Below are positions 17,596-25,473 of a stretch of 48,313 nt of DNA, in pieces (position 1 is the first letter of the stretch; the number at the start of each line of letters is the position of its first letter). A program made the position numbers and the translations under genes. Source of the stretch: Armatimonadota bacterium (GTDB lineage Bacteria; Sysuimicrobiota; Sysuimicrobiia; Sysuimicrobiales; Kaftiobacteriaceae); assembly GCA_031459765.1 (NCBI GenBank), contig JAVKHY010000016.1:1-48313 (forward strand). Direction: 5' to 3'. The notes under the pieces are model-generated. The model saw only the letters and a program-made list of their open reading frames with translations. It was not told the DNA's origin and searched no databases.

Positions 17596-18680
17596 CGTCC
17601 TCCCACCTCGTCGGAGGCTCCCGCCTGGCGCCCGGCGACGAGTTCACGCACCTGTCGACCGATCCGGACCGCGGTGTCCGGCCGCAGCTGGAAGAACTTC
17701 AGGCCCCCCCGCTCCACAGAGCGCACGAGGTGCGCCGCCCGCAGCTGGGCCAGATGGTGGATCGCCGTGACGTGGCTCACGCCGAGCCGGTTCGCGATCT
17801 CCTGAAGGTACATCTCCCGCTCCGCCAGCATCTGCAGGATGCGCAGCCGCGTCTCGTCCCCGAGCGCCTTGCACAGACGGGCCAGCTCCTGCACCGGCGA
17901 GACCTCCTCGCCCCGGGTCAGGTCCACGGGATAGATGAACAACCGCGCGCCCGGGTACTCGCTGATCAGGTTGTAGGGGCGGAAAAAGTAGGAAGGGGCG
18001 AGCACCACCTGGGCGATCTCGGCGTCCGGCGCCACGGTGATGCCGCCCGTGGCCCGCTCGATAAACTCGGCGGGCGGCAGCTGCAGGGCCAGCGCCGTCT
18101 GCCTCTCCGCATCGGCCCGCAGCAGCGGAATCACCCGCGCCTCCTCCCCGGCGTAGACGCCTCCGTAGAACCCGCGCAGCAGGCGCAGCAGCCGCTGCTG
18201 GACTTCCCCGGGGGGCGAGGTGACGATCTCCCGGACGCGCCCCGCCTCGTACTCCTTGGGATAGGCGGCTAGGAGCTCCCGTACGGCGCTGTCGCGTCGG
18301 GTCCGCAGGACCTCGCGCAGCAGCGGGGCCGCCGGGCGCGCCGCCCGGGGCGCGGTGAGCATCCGCTCCACCACCTCGCGCGGCGAGGCCGCGGCCACGA
18401 GCCGGAGGAACTCGGGAATCGTGGCCCCGGTCCGGCCGGCGAGGAACGAGGTCAAGCCGATCATGAAGCCCCGCTCGCGGGCGAACAGGCGCAGATCCCG
18501 GCGCAGGGCGGCGTCCAGCGCCCCGCGGGCGCGCTGCACCCAGCCGCGGTCGATCTCGAACCCCCGCTCGGGGTCCCAGTTCTCGGCGACGAACAACGCC
18601 GCCAGGAAATCGTAGACCGGCGAGGGGTCCACGCGGACGACGAGGCCGGGGCTCTTGCTGGTGAGGTCGATGACCTTCAT
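17592..18680 (-). CDS. ArsR-family transcriptional regulator with long N-terminal domain
   Basis: A 362-residue protein. The C-terminal winged helix (about residues 264-335) reads LARLCKALGDETRLRILQMLAE, then LQEIANRLGVSHVTAIHHLAQLRAAHLV and a wing, typical of ArsR/HTH_20 proteins. The roughly 250-residue N-terminal part is predicted helical and probably binds a ligand; it has no metal-binding Cys pattern, so a small organic effector is likelier than arsenic. ATG at 18680; no Shine-Dalgarno is obvious. It is the first gene of the operon; promoter and dyad operator lie directly upstream, suggesting autorepression. Confidence 0.87.
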   Translation of the reverse strand: MKVIDLTSKSPGLVVRVDPSPVYDFLAALFVAENWDPERGFEIDRGWVQRARGALDAALRRDLRLFARERGFMIGLTSFLAGRTGATIPEFLRLVAAASPREVVERMLTAPRAARPAAPLLREVLRTRRDSAVRELLAAYPKEYEAGRVREIVTSPPGEVQQRLLRLLRGFYGGVYAGEEARVIPLLRADAERQTALALQLPPAEFIERATGGITVAPDAEIAQVVLAPSYFFRPYNLISEYPGARLFIYPVDLTRGEEVSPVQELARLCKALGDETRLRILQMLAEREMYLQEIANRLGVSHVTAIHHLAQLRAAHLVRSVERGGLKFFQLRPDTAVRIGRQVRELVAGRQAGASDEVGGR

Positions 18681-18691
18681 GGCGGGGAAGG

Positions 18692-18715
18692 TGATGTAGA
18701 CAATTGGCTACATCA
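18692..18715. promoter_or_regulatory. 24-bp near-perfect dyad, probable operator of the ArsR/HTH/MFS operon
   Basis: Arms TGATGTAG (18692-18699) and CTACATCA (18708-18715) flank a core with the palindrome CAATTG. The two 12-base halves match at 11 of 12 positions. It lies from about +1 to +24 of the promoter at 18722-18750 and 12 bases before the regulator ATG, the classic place for ArsR-type autorepression. Confidence 0.75.
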
Positions 18716-18721
18716 ATGTTG

Positions 18722-18750
18722 AGCTTACACTACTCAGCCGACGAGGTCAA
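18722..18750 (-). promoter_or_regulatory. Sigma-70-type promoter of the ArsR/HTH/MFS operon
   Basis: On the minus strand TTGACC (18745-18750) and TAAGCT (18722-18727) are spaced 17 bases apart. Transcription would start near 18715, at the edge of the dyad operator. Confidence 0.65.
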
Positions 18751-18790
18751 GTCATCTCGCGGGGCACCGGTCAGGCACCGGCCCCAGGAA

Positions 18791-19456
18791 TCAGCCGTCT
18801 TGGGACGGAGGTTTCGGCGCGCTCTTCTGCCAGGTGGTGTCGGGCGTTCCGGCCCGGGCGTTCGCCGCGCGCGCCAGGACGAAGAGCAGGTCGGAGAGAC
18901 GGTTCAGGTAGCGGATGATCTCGGGATTCACGCTCTCCCGGCGGGCCAGCGTGACCACCCGGCGTTCGGCGCGCCGGCAGACGGTGCGGGCCACGTGCAG
19001 CGCCGCGGCCAGGGGATCGCCGGCCGGGAGGATGAACTCGCGCAGAGGGGGCAGCGTCTCCTGATAGAGGTCGATCACCCCTTCCAGCACCTTGACCTCC
19101 GCGTCGGTGATCGCCGACGGGGTCTTCGGCGGCCCGGGAGTCGCCAGCTCCGCCCCCAGGTCGAACAACCGGTGCTGAATCCGGTCGAAGACCTCAAGGA
19201 GATCGGTCTCGCGGGTGAGGGCCCGGGCCGCACCGATGACGGCGTTCAGTTCGTCCACGGCGCCGTACGCCTCGACGCGGGGATGGTCTTTGGGCACGCG
19301 CTGCCCGCCGATCAGCCCGGTCTCGCCGCGGTCCCCCGTCCGGGTGTAGATGCGCGGCCCGGGCGCCGTCGTGACCTGACCCTGACCCCTCCGGCGCCCC
19401 CGGCCTCCCCTGCGCCCGCGCCTCCGCCGCCGTTTGGGCGGCTGCTCGTCGCTCAC
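18791..19456 (-). CDS. ATP:cob(I)alamin adenosyltransferase, PduO type
   Basis: A 221-residue protein. After an Arg/Gly-rich tail of about 30 residues the PduO/MMAB fold begins with IYTRTGDRGETGLIGGQRV (ATP-binding loop) and continues with RVEAYGAVDELNAVIG, FILPAGDPLAAALHVARTVCRRAERR and RYLNRLSDLLFVLAR, all family signatures. It attaches adenosyl to cob(I)alamin to make coenzyme B12. GTG at 19456 overlaps the stop of the S9 peptidase gene by 4 bases (GTGA). No B12-dependent enzyme is in the window. The basic tail is unusual and might bind nucleic acid or polyphosphate; that is speculation. Confidence 0.92.
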   Translation of the reverse strand: MSDEQPPKRRRRRGRRGGRGRRRGQGQVTTAPGPRIYTRTGDRGETGLIGGQRVPKDHPRVEAYGAVDELNAVIGAARALTRETDLLEVFDRIQHRLFDLGAELATPGPPKTPSAITDAEVKVLEGVIDLYQETLPPLREFILPAGDPLAAALHVARTVCRRAERRVVTLARRESVNPEIIRYLNRLSDLLFVLARAANARAGTPDTTWQKSAPKPPSQDG

Positions 19457-21501
19457 GGGTCGAGCCCGCCGTCGCTCCCTCCCGCCGCCACCGCCTCCCG
19501 CTGTGGCGCCGGCTGGCGCAGGTGGTCGGCGAACCACCTGACGATCCAGCGCAGGCGCTCCAGCCGGTGGGCCGGCTTGCCGGCGCGGGAGAGGTCGTGG
19601 CTCTCTCCGGGAAATCGGACGAAGACGACCTCGCGGCGCAGTTTCTTCAAGGCGGCGAAGAGCTGCTCGGCCTCGGGCATCGGACAGCGCAGGTCCATCT
19701 CGCTGTGCAGGATCAGCAGCGGGGTCCTGATGTTCGCCACGTAGGCCAGGGGCGAGCGCTCCCAGTACCAGGTCGGCGACTCCCACGGATCGCCCGGGAA
19801 CTCCCAGAAGCCCTTCATGTAGGCCAGGTCGCTCGTCCCCCACTGGCTGAGGTGGTTGCTGATCGAGCGCATCGTCACCGCCGCCTTGAAGCGGTCGGTA
19901 TGGCCGATCACCCAGTTGGTCATGAACCCGCCGTAGCTGCCGCCGGCCACGCCGAGCCGCTCGGGGTCGAGGAAGGGGAAGCGCTCAAGGGCGGCGTCGA
20001 GCCCGCGCATGATGTCCTCGTAGTCCTTGCCCCCCCAGTCGTGGTGGGTGGCGGCGGTGAAGCGCTGGCCGTAGCCCTGGCTGCCGCGCGGGTTGGTGAA
20101 GACGACCGCAAACCCCTCCGCCGCCAGGACCTGAAACTCGTGGAAGAAGGCCTCGCCGTACGCCCCGTGGGGACCGCCGTGGATCTGCAGGATGGCGGGA
20201 TAGCGCCGGCCCTCCTGGAATCCCGCGGGGCGCATCACCCACCCCTCCACCGGCCAGCCGTCCGCGCCTTCGTAGGTGAACCGTTCCGGCCGGCTCAGGA
20301 CGAGGCCGTCCAGCAGGTCGGCGTTGACCGCGGTCAGCCGCCGCTCGCGGAGCGCGTCGCCGTCCAGGCGCACCGCCCAAAGGTCGCCGGGAGTGAGGGG
20401 ATCGGACACGGCGAGCACGCCGTTCTGCACCGCGCGGTCGAAGTCGTATCCGTAGATTTCGCGGCGGATGCCGGTCAGGACGGTCACGGCGCCGGACGAG
20501 ACCTCGACCCGGGCCAGCTGGTTGGTCGCCCCCTCGGCGACGAGCACCAGGACGGCCCGGCCGTCCGGGAGCCAGACCGGACGACCGACCCTGGGATGGG
20601 CCCGCATGTCCGTGATGATGTGGTGGGCGAGACTGCGGTCGAGCCCGGCCGTCACGCACACCGGCGACCCGCCGGCCAGGGGCGCGATCCACAACCGGGT
20701 GTTGGTCGCGCTCATCGCCTCGTTGTCGTGCCCGAGGTAGGCGATCCGTGCGCCGTCGGGCGACCAGGCCGGCATGGCGCACGGCCCCACGGAGAACGTC
20801 AGGCGCCGCCCCTCGCCGCCCGCGGACGGGAAGACCCAGATGTCGGTCACGTTGGTGTAGTCGGCGTCGTCCGAGCGGTTGGCGACGCAGGCGATCCACC
20901 GGCCGTCCGGGGACCAGGCCGGGTCGCTGTGGTCGAACTCCCCGTCCGTGATCTGGCGCACCTCCCCGCCCTCGGCCGGCACGACGAAGATGTGCTTGTA
21001 CCGTCCGTCCCAGTAGCCCTCGCCGTCGAACTTGTAGCGCACGCGGGTAATGACCTTCACGTCGCTCTTGTCGTCCCTGGACCCCTCCGGCTTTCCGGCG
21101 AAGGCGATCCACCGGCCGTCCGGGGACCAGGCCAGGTCGGTGGGGTTGCGGTTCCCTGTCGTGACGGCCGTCGCTTCCCCGCCATCCACCGGAATGACGT
21201 AGATCTGCTTTGGCTTCCTGGCGCCGGGCTCGGCGGCGGCCGCACCGCGGTCGGAGAGGAAGGCGATGCGCCGTCCGTCGGGCGACCACCGGGGCAGGCT
21301 GTCCTGGTGGCCGCCGGCGGTGAACTGCCGGGCCGGGCCCCCCTCCAGCGGGACGATCCAGAGGTGTGAACGGTAGGTGTCGGCCTCACGGTCGGCGACC
21401 TTCTGGACATAGACCACCCATCGGCCGTCCGGAGAGATCTGGGGATCGCCGATCCACTTCAATGCCAGGAGGTCGTCGATCGTGATGGTCCGCCCACTCA
21501 T
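19453..21501 (-). CDS. S9-family serine peptidase (acylaminoacyl-peptidase/DPP-like)
   Basis: A 682-residue protein with two domains. The N-terminal half is a beta-propeller of PD40/TolB-like repeats (ISPDGRWVVYVQKV, WSPDGRRIAFLSDR, WSPDGRWIAFAGKP and more). The C-terminal half is an alpha/beta hydrolase with HGGPHGAYGEAFFHEFQ, the nucleophile motif GGSYGG (Ser about 522), Asp about 602 in SEMDLRCP and His about 634 in GESHDLSR. Such enzymes release acylated amino acids or dipeptides from short peptides. No signal peptide, so probably cytoplasmic. GGAGG lies 8 bases before the ATG. It follows the metallophosphoesterase gene after 70 bases and is coupled to the adenosyltransferase gene. Confidence 0.93.
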   Translation of the reverse strand: MSGRTITIDDLLALKWIGDPQISPDGRWVVYVQKVADREADTYRSHLWIVPLEGGPARQFTAGGHQDSLPRWSPDGRRIAFLSDRGAAAAEPGARKPKQIYVIPVDGGEATAVTTGNRNPTDLAWSPDGRWIAFAGKPEGSRDDKSDVKVITRVRYKFDGEGYWDGRYKHIFVVPAEGGEVRQITDGEFDHSDPAWSPDGRWIACVANRSDDADYTNVTDIWVFPSAGGEGRRLTFSVGPCAMPAWSPDGARIAYLGHDNEAMSATNTRLWIAPLAGGSPVCVTAGLDRSLAHHIITDMRAHPRVGRPVWLPDGRAVLVLVAEGATNQLARVEVSSGAVTVLTGIRREIYGYDFDRAVQNGVLAVSDPLTPGDLWAVRLDGDALRERRLTAVNADLLDGLVLSRPERFTYEGADGWPVEGWVMRPAGFQEGRRYPAILQIHGGPHGAYGEAFFHEFQVLAAEGFAVVFTNPRGSQGYGQRFTAATHHDWGGKDYEDIMRGLDAALERFPFLDPERLGVAGGSYGGFMTNWVIGHTDRFKAAVTMRSISNHLSQWGTSDLAYMKGFWEFPGDPWESPTWYWERSPLAYVANIRTPLLILHSEMDLRCPMPEAEQLFAALKKLRREVVFVRFPGESHDLSRAGKPAHRLERLRWIVRWFADHLRQPAPQREAVAAGGSDGGLDP

Positions 21502-21571
21502 GCCCGGATCCTCCGCAGGTGACGTTCAGAGCACCTCTGCCACTTTTCCACCCTGTCCGCGCCCTCCTGCC

Positions 21572-22303
21572 CTATCTCCCGTAGGCCAGCCGCTCGGCGA
21601 GGATCGCCGGCAACCCCGCCGCCTCCATCTTGGCCTGGGTGACCTCCAGCGGATAGGGAAGGCGCACCAGCGTCGCCGTGCCCGCGCCCTCGTCCAGCCA
21701 CAGGTAGGCCGCCCGCGGATCGCCGTCCCGGGGTTGTCCGACACTGCCGACGTTGATGATGTACCGGCAGGCGGGACGCAGATCCAGCGGGTCCTCCGGC
21801 AGGAGCGGAAGCGCGGTGATCCCGTCGCCGTCCTGGACGAAGACGCCGGGAACATGGCTGTGCCCGACCAGGCACAGGTGGAACTCCGCGGCGGCGAAGC
21901 CGGCCCGCGCCGTCACCACGTCCACGATGTACTCTTCGACCGGATCGCGCGGGCTGCCGTGCACGGCGAGGAAGGCGGGCCGCCGGTGGGTTTCGGGCAG
22001 GTCCTCCAGGAACCGTCGGACCCCGTCGGTGAGGCGCGCCTGCGTCCACAGAATGGCCGCCCTGGCATAGGGGTTGAAGGCGGCAATGTCCAGGCGGCCC
22101 AGGGCGGCGCGGTCGTGGTTGCCGACCACCGCGGCGGCCAGGCGGGGCCGCAGACGCTCGACGCAGGCCACGGGATCGGGCCCGTAGCCGACAAAATCGC
22201 CGAGGCAGAGCACGGCGTCGGGACCCCGCCGCTCCACATCCGTCAGGACGACCTCCAGCGCCTCCAGGTTGGCGTGCACATCGGAAAGGATGGCGTACCG
22301 CAT
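21572..22303 (-). CDS. YfcE/MJ0936-like metallophosphoesterase
   Basis: A 243-residue calcineurin-like phosphoesterase starting MRYAILSDVHANLEALEVVL. Metal-ligand motifs in order: SDVHAN, GDFVGYGPDP, GNHDRA, AVHGSP and GHSHVPG, followed by INVGSVGQPRDGDPRAAY, which marks the bacterial/archaeal group with phosphodiesterase activity on small substrates. Likely cytoplasmic and Mn- or Ni-dependent; true substrate unknown. The start at 22303 is set by the family's N-terminus; the open frame extends further upstream into ccmH, which would be antifamilial. It begins 8 bases after the ccmH-like stop. Confidence 0.9.
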   Translation of the reverse strand: MRYAILSDVHANLEALEVVLTDVERRGPDAVLCLGDFVGYGPDPVACVERLRPRLAAAVVGNHDRAALGRLDIAAFNPYARAAILWTQARLTDGVRRFLEDLPETHRRPAFLAVHGSPRDPVEEYIVDVVTARAGFAAAEFHLCLVGHSHVPGVFVQDGDGITALPLLPEDPLDLRPACRYIINVGSVGQPRDGDPRAAYLWLDEGAGTATLVRLPYPLEVTQAKMEAAGLPAILAERLAYGR

Positions 22304-22311
22304 GGCGGGAG

Positions 22312-22698
22312 TCAGGAGGGAGCGGAGGGGTGCGGCCGGGTCAGGCCGCGGAGGTAGCGGACCAGGACCAGGATGCCGACGGCAAAGGCCGCGACCGGCG
22401 TCAACCACAGGACCAGCCCCGCCCCCCGCTTGGGCGGGGCGGCGAGAACCGACTCACCGAACTGGCTCACGAAGTAGTCCAGGATCTGCTCCCGGGTCTC
22501 GCCGCGCTGCAGACGCGCCCGGATCTCGGCGCGCATCTGGACGGCCAGGGTGGCGTTGGACTCGGCCACGGTCTGGCCCTCGCAGACGGGACACATCAGC
22601 TCGCGGGCGATGGCATCGACCTGATCCTCGAGCGTCGGCGCGGCGGCGGCCGGCACGGCCAGGGACAGGAGGAGCAGGACCGTCACCACGGGGAGCAT
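22312..22698 (-). CDS. ccmH: CcmH-like cytochrome c maturation thiol protein
   Basis: A 128-residue protein with a signal/anchor segment (LLLLSLAVPAAAA), then a small helical domain holding the redox motif MCPVCEGQTVAESNA (CXXC), RAEIRARLQRGETREQILDYFVSQFGESVL, and a C-terminal membrane helix (about 96-114). This matches CcmH/NrfF, which reduces apocytochrome c before heme attachment. AAGGAGAG lies upstream of the ATG. No ccmE, ccmF or ccmC gene is in the window, so the maturation machinery must be elsewhere. Confidence 0.9.
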   Translation of the reverse strand: MLPVVTVLLLLSLAVPAAAAPTLEDQVDAIARELMCPVCEGQTVAESNATLAVQMRAEIRARLQRGETREQILDYFVSQFGESVLAAPPKRGAGLVLWLTPVAAFAVGILVLVRYLRGLTRPHPSAPS

Positions 22699-22768
22699 CG
22701 CTGTCTCTCCTTCGGGGCGCCCGAAGAGGCTTCCTGTAGGGGGAACGCGAAGCAGCTTCTAGCGGGCT

Positions 22769-23983
22769 GTGTCGCCGAGCCTATCGACGTTTTCGCCCCT
22801 CCGGCCGTGGATTCCGGCGCCGATCCGGCGCAATGCCCGGATCGACATCGTCGCCGCCGCCCTGTACGGCCTCTTCGGCGGGTTGACCACCCCCTTCATC
22901 CCCTTCATGGCCCGCGACCGTCTGGGGGCCAGTTCGCTGCTGGTCTCGCTGGTGATCGCCTCCCAGGGGATCGTCCTGCTGCTCTCCCTGTGGTACGCGC
23001 GCTTCGTCCGCATCCGGCACCCGGTGCGCGCCGTGATCGTCCCCTCGCTGCTGGCCCGCGGCCTGCTCCTGGTGATGCCCGCCGTGCACACGGCCACGGC
23101 GTACGTCGCCCTCATCTTCGCCCACTATGCCATCGCCTCGATCAGTATGCTGGGCTACGCGGAAGTGATGCGCGCCGTCTACCCGGCCGACATCCGCGGA
23201 AGGATGATGGCCGTCGTCCGGGTCGGCATGGCGCTGAACTGGATCGCCGCCTCGCTGTTGGGCGGGCGGCTCATGCAGTTCGTCCCCTTCCAGTGGATCT
23301 TCGCCGTGGGCGGGGCTTTCGGGATCACGAGCTCCCTCGTCTTCAGCCGGATCCGCCTGCCGGCGCAGGTCCCGGCCGAGGATCCCGTCGATCTCTCCCA
23401 GACGCGCCAGATCCTGCGGGACAACCGCCCCTTTCGGAACTTCCTCACCGGCCTGCTGGTCTACGGCTTCGGCGTGTGGTTCATCAGCCCGGCGATCCCG
23501 ATCCTCCTGGTGGACCACCTGCACGCCACCAGCTTCCAGGCCGGTCTCCTCGGCGCGGTCAGTTCCGCCACGTGGCTGTTCTCCTACTACCACTGGGGAC
23601 GGATGATCGACCGGCGGAGCGCGGTGTGGACGATGAGTCTGGTCCTGTTCATCGGGACGCTCACCCCCGCCATCTACCTCCTCTCGCCGAACGCCTGGGT
23701 GGTGCAGCTGGCGGGGGTCACGGAGGGCCTGACGTCGGCGGGGTTCGACATCGGCTGGCTGACCGCCGTCCTGGAGTACGCACCCCCCGGACAGATCCGG
23801 CACTACGTGGCCATCTACAACACGCTGGTCGGGGTGCGCGGCTCGACCGCTCCCTTCCTGGCCGGAGCCCTCCTGCCTCTATTCGGCGTCCGCGCCGTCT
23901 TCGCCATCGGGATCGTCCTTACCCTGACCGGGGCCCTGCTCCTCCACCGCGCGATCCGACCTGCGCCTCCCAGCAGGGCCTGA
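22769..23983 (+). CDS. MFS transporter
   Basis: A 404-residue protein with about twelve hydrophobic segments, including IVAAALYGLFGGLTTPFIPF, ADIRGRMMAVVRVGMALNWI (cytoplasmic loop motif) and YGFGVWFISPAIPILLVDHL. A membrane exporter or sugar/drug transporter of the major facilitator type; the substrate is not evident. The GTG start at 22769 is the best available but lacks a strong ribosome binding site. It diverges from ccmH (70-base gap), and its 3' end overlaps a convergent small gene by about 65 bases. Confidence 0.85.
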   Translation: MSPSLSTFSPLRPWIPAPIRRNARIDIVAAALYGLFGGLTTPFIPFMARDRLGASSLLVSLVIASQGIVLLLSLWYARFVRIRHPVRAVIVPSLLARGLLLVMPAVHTATAYVALIFAHYAIASISMLGYAEVMRAVYPADIRGRMMAVVRVGMALNWIAASLLGGRLMQFVPFQWIFAVGGAFGITSSLVFSRIRLPAQVPAEDPVDLSQTRQILRDNRPFRNFLTGLLVYGFGVWFISPAIPILLVDHLHATSFQAGLLGAVSSATWLFSYYHWGRMIDRRSAVWTMSLVLFIGTLTPAIYLLSPNAWVVQLAGVTEGLTSAGFDIGWLTAVLEYAPPGQIRHYVAIYNTLVGVRGSTAPFLAGALLPLFGVRAVFAIGIVLTLTGALLLHRAIRPAPPSRA

Positions 23984-24212
23984 GCACTGCGGCGAGGTCC
24001 GCGGGCGCCAGCCGCCACTGTTCGATCTCGATGCGACGCTCCCCCAGGTGCAGCCGCTCCCGCTCCACCGGCGCGTAGAAGCGCGCCCAGAAGGCGTCTT
24101 CGGCGTCTTCCAGCAGCGCAACGACCCGGCCGTCCACGCGCACGTCGAGCCGGCAGCCGGCCGACGTGCGGACGACCCAGGCGTCCTGGGCGCCGAAATC
24201 GCGGCGCAACAC
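23919..24212 (-). CDS. Small unknown protein, possibly starting earlier at a CTG
   Basis: A frame of 97 codons from GTG 24212, with a good protein look: RRDFGAQDAWVVRTSAGCRL, RVVALLEDAEDAFWARFYAP and RRIEIEQWRLAPADLAAVLR. In-frame coding character continues upstream (LRPTWPKRRRLLAQLREV) to a CTG at 24263 that overlaps the stop of the upstream gene as CTGA; that would give 114 residues and mimic the 4-base overlaps seen throughout this genome. I recognise no family. The last 20 or so residues overlap the 3' end of the convergent MFS gene and may be poorly conserved. Confidence 0.5.
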   Translation of the reverse strand: MLRRDFGAQDAWVVRTSAGCRLDVRVDGRVVALLEDAEDAFWARFYAPVERERLHLGERRIEIEQWRLAPADLAAVLRPCWEAQVGSRGGGAGPRSG

Positions 24213-24259
24213 CTCCCGCAGTTGCGCCAGAAGACGACGCCGCTTCGGCCAGGTCGGCC

Positions 24260-24508
24260 TCAGTGCGCCAGCCTCCGTCCCAGGTCGTCGAGGAACGCGC
24301 CCAGGTAGGCGGCACCGATCTCATCGGGATCGGTCCGCTCCGCCAGCGCCTCCCGATCGAGATCCAGCGACGCGGCGATGTCGTTCACCATCGGCCGCAG
24401 CGTCTGCAGGTAGGTCTGCAGGTTCTTCGCCGCCGACCGCGTGTGGGGCACCGGGATGACGAACCCGCGCTTGCGCTCCCCGGGGGTCATCAGCCGTCCT
24501 GTGCGCAT
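24260..24508 (-). CDS. Small unknown protein downstream of the YbaK-type gene
   Basis: An 82-residue protein with no recognised domain. It has a basic N-terminus (RTGRLMTPGERKRGF), VIPVPHTRSAAKNLQTYLQT and an acidic helical end (RTDPDEIGAAYLGAFLDDLG). It starts 3 bases after the stop of the YbaK-type gene, with GAGGTGAG close upstream, so it is co-translated. It may pair with the following small gene; function unknown. Confidence 0.6.
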   Translation of the reverse strand: MRTGRLMTPGERKRGFVIPVPHTRSAAKNLQTYLQTLRPMVNDIAASLDLDREALAERTDPDEIGAAYLGAFLDDLGRRLAH

Positions 24509-24511
24509 CGC

Positions 24512-24994
24512 TCACCTCGTCACGGCGTGGGGATAGGTGAACTCCACAATCTTCGGCTGGACCAGGCGCCGGAAGTCGGCGAAGGCCACGGACATCGTCT
24601 CGCGGTGGGTGCCGGCGTTGAACACGATCCGCGGATCTTCGGTCAGCGACCGATCGACGACGACCGGAACCCCGTAGAGATTGGCAAAAGGAGGCATGGC
24701 GCCGACCTCGCAGTCGGGGAAGAGGTGGGCGAACTCCTCTTCCCGGGCCAGCCGGACCTCTCCGGCGCCGAGGGCCGCCTTCAGGCGGGGGATGTCCACG
24801 CGGCGCGGCGCGGGGAGGACCAGCGCCGTGATCTTCCCGTCCACGAACGCCATCACCACCTTGGCCACGAGCATCCCGGGCACGTGCTGCACCGCGGCCA
24901 CCTCCTGCGCGGTGTACACCTCGGGATGCGTGGTCGTCTGATACTCCACCCCCTGCTCCCGGAAGTACCGCTCCAGGCGCTCGCGGCACGTCAT
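24512..24994 (-). CDS. YbaK/ProX-type aminoacyl-tRNA deacylase-like protein
   Basis: A 160-residue protein of the YbaK/INS fold: HPEVYTAQEVAAVQHVPG, then KVVMAFVDGKITALVLPA with the conserved Lys, and VGAMPPFANLYGVPVVVD, the substrate-binding signature. Relatives hydrolyse mischarged tRNAs such as Cys- or Ala-tRNA(Pro); this group lies near the stand-alone editing proteins of unsettled specificity. ATG 24994 was chosen because GGAGG stands 8 bases upstream; the longer open frame has no such site. It heads a run of three small genes. Confidence 0.87.
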   Translation of the reverse strand: MTCRERLERYFREQGVEYQTTTHPEVYTAQEVAAVQHVPGMLVAKVVMAFVDGKITALVLPAPRRVDIPRLKAALGAGEVRLAREEEFAHLFPDCEVGAMPPFANLYGVPVVVDRSLTEDPRIVFNAGTHRETMSVAFADFRRLVQPKIVEFTYPHAVTR

Positions 24995-25047
24995 CGGTCC
25001 CACCTCCTTCTCAACTGTATTATGCGCCTGGACAAGGCGCGGAGGCG

Positions 25048-25458
25048 TCACCGTCCGAAGGCGCCGGTGGTGTAGGCGCGGGCCAGCAGCGCCGCCTGGG
25101 TCAGACAGAGCAGGGCCAGGGCGCGGGCTTCGCGACCGCCCGCGGGGTCGCGCAGCATCGCCCGGCGCAGAGCGCCTCCCGGCCGCAACCCGAACTGGAG
25201 CACGGCGCCGACCAGGACGAGGGGGCCGTAGAGGAAGTGGAGCGGCGCCCGGGGGCGGCCGCCGCCGACGGCAAGGATCACTCCGGCCGCGAGCTGGACC
25301 GCCGCCAGCGCGACCACGACCAGGAGCAGCGTCCAGAAGGCCGCGCCCAGCCGGGACCGCCTGAGGTCGGCCAGCAGCGCCCAGCCCGCGAGCAGGACAT
25401 TCCCTGCGATCTCCAGGGTGATCAGGGCGGGGAAGGCGTGGAGTACGACGAGGCGCAT
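25048..25458 (-). CDS. Small integral membrane protein of unknown function
   Basis: A 136-residue protein with four predicted membrane helices (about 5-27, 38-64, 70-90, 112-130) joined by short Arg-rich loops (RRSRLG, GGRPRAPL, RRAMLRDPAGGREAR). No family recognised. It starts 15 bases after the DnaB-like gene and is probably co-transcribed with it; the YbaK-type gene follows after 53 bases. Confidence 0.65.
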   Translation of the reverse strand: MRLVVLHAFPALITLEIAGNVLLAGWALLADLRRSRLGAAFWTLLLVVVALAAVQLAAGVILAVGGGRPRAPLHFLYGPLVLVGAVLQFGLRPGGALRRAMLRDPAGGREARALALLCLTQAALLARAYTTGAFGR

Positions 25459-25473
25459 CCCGCGGCTAGCCTT

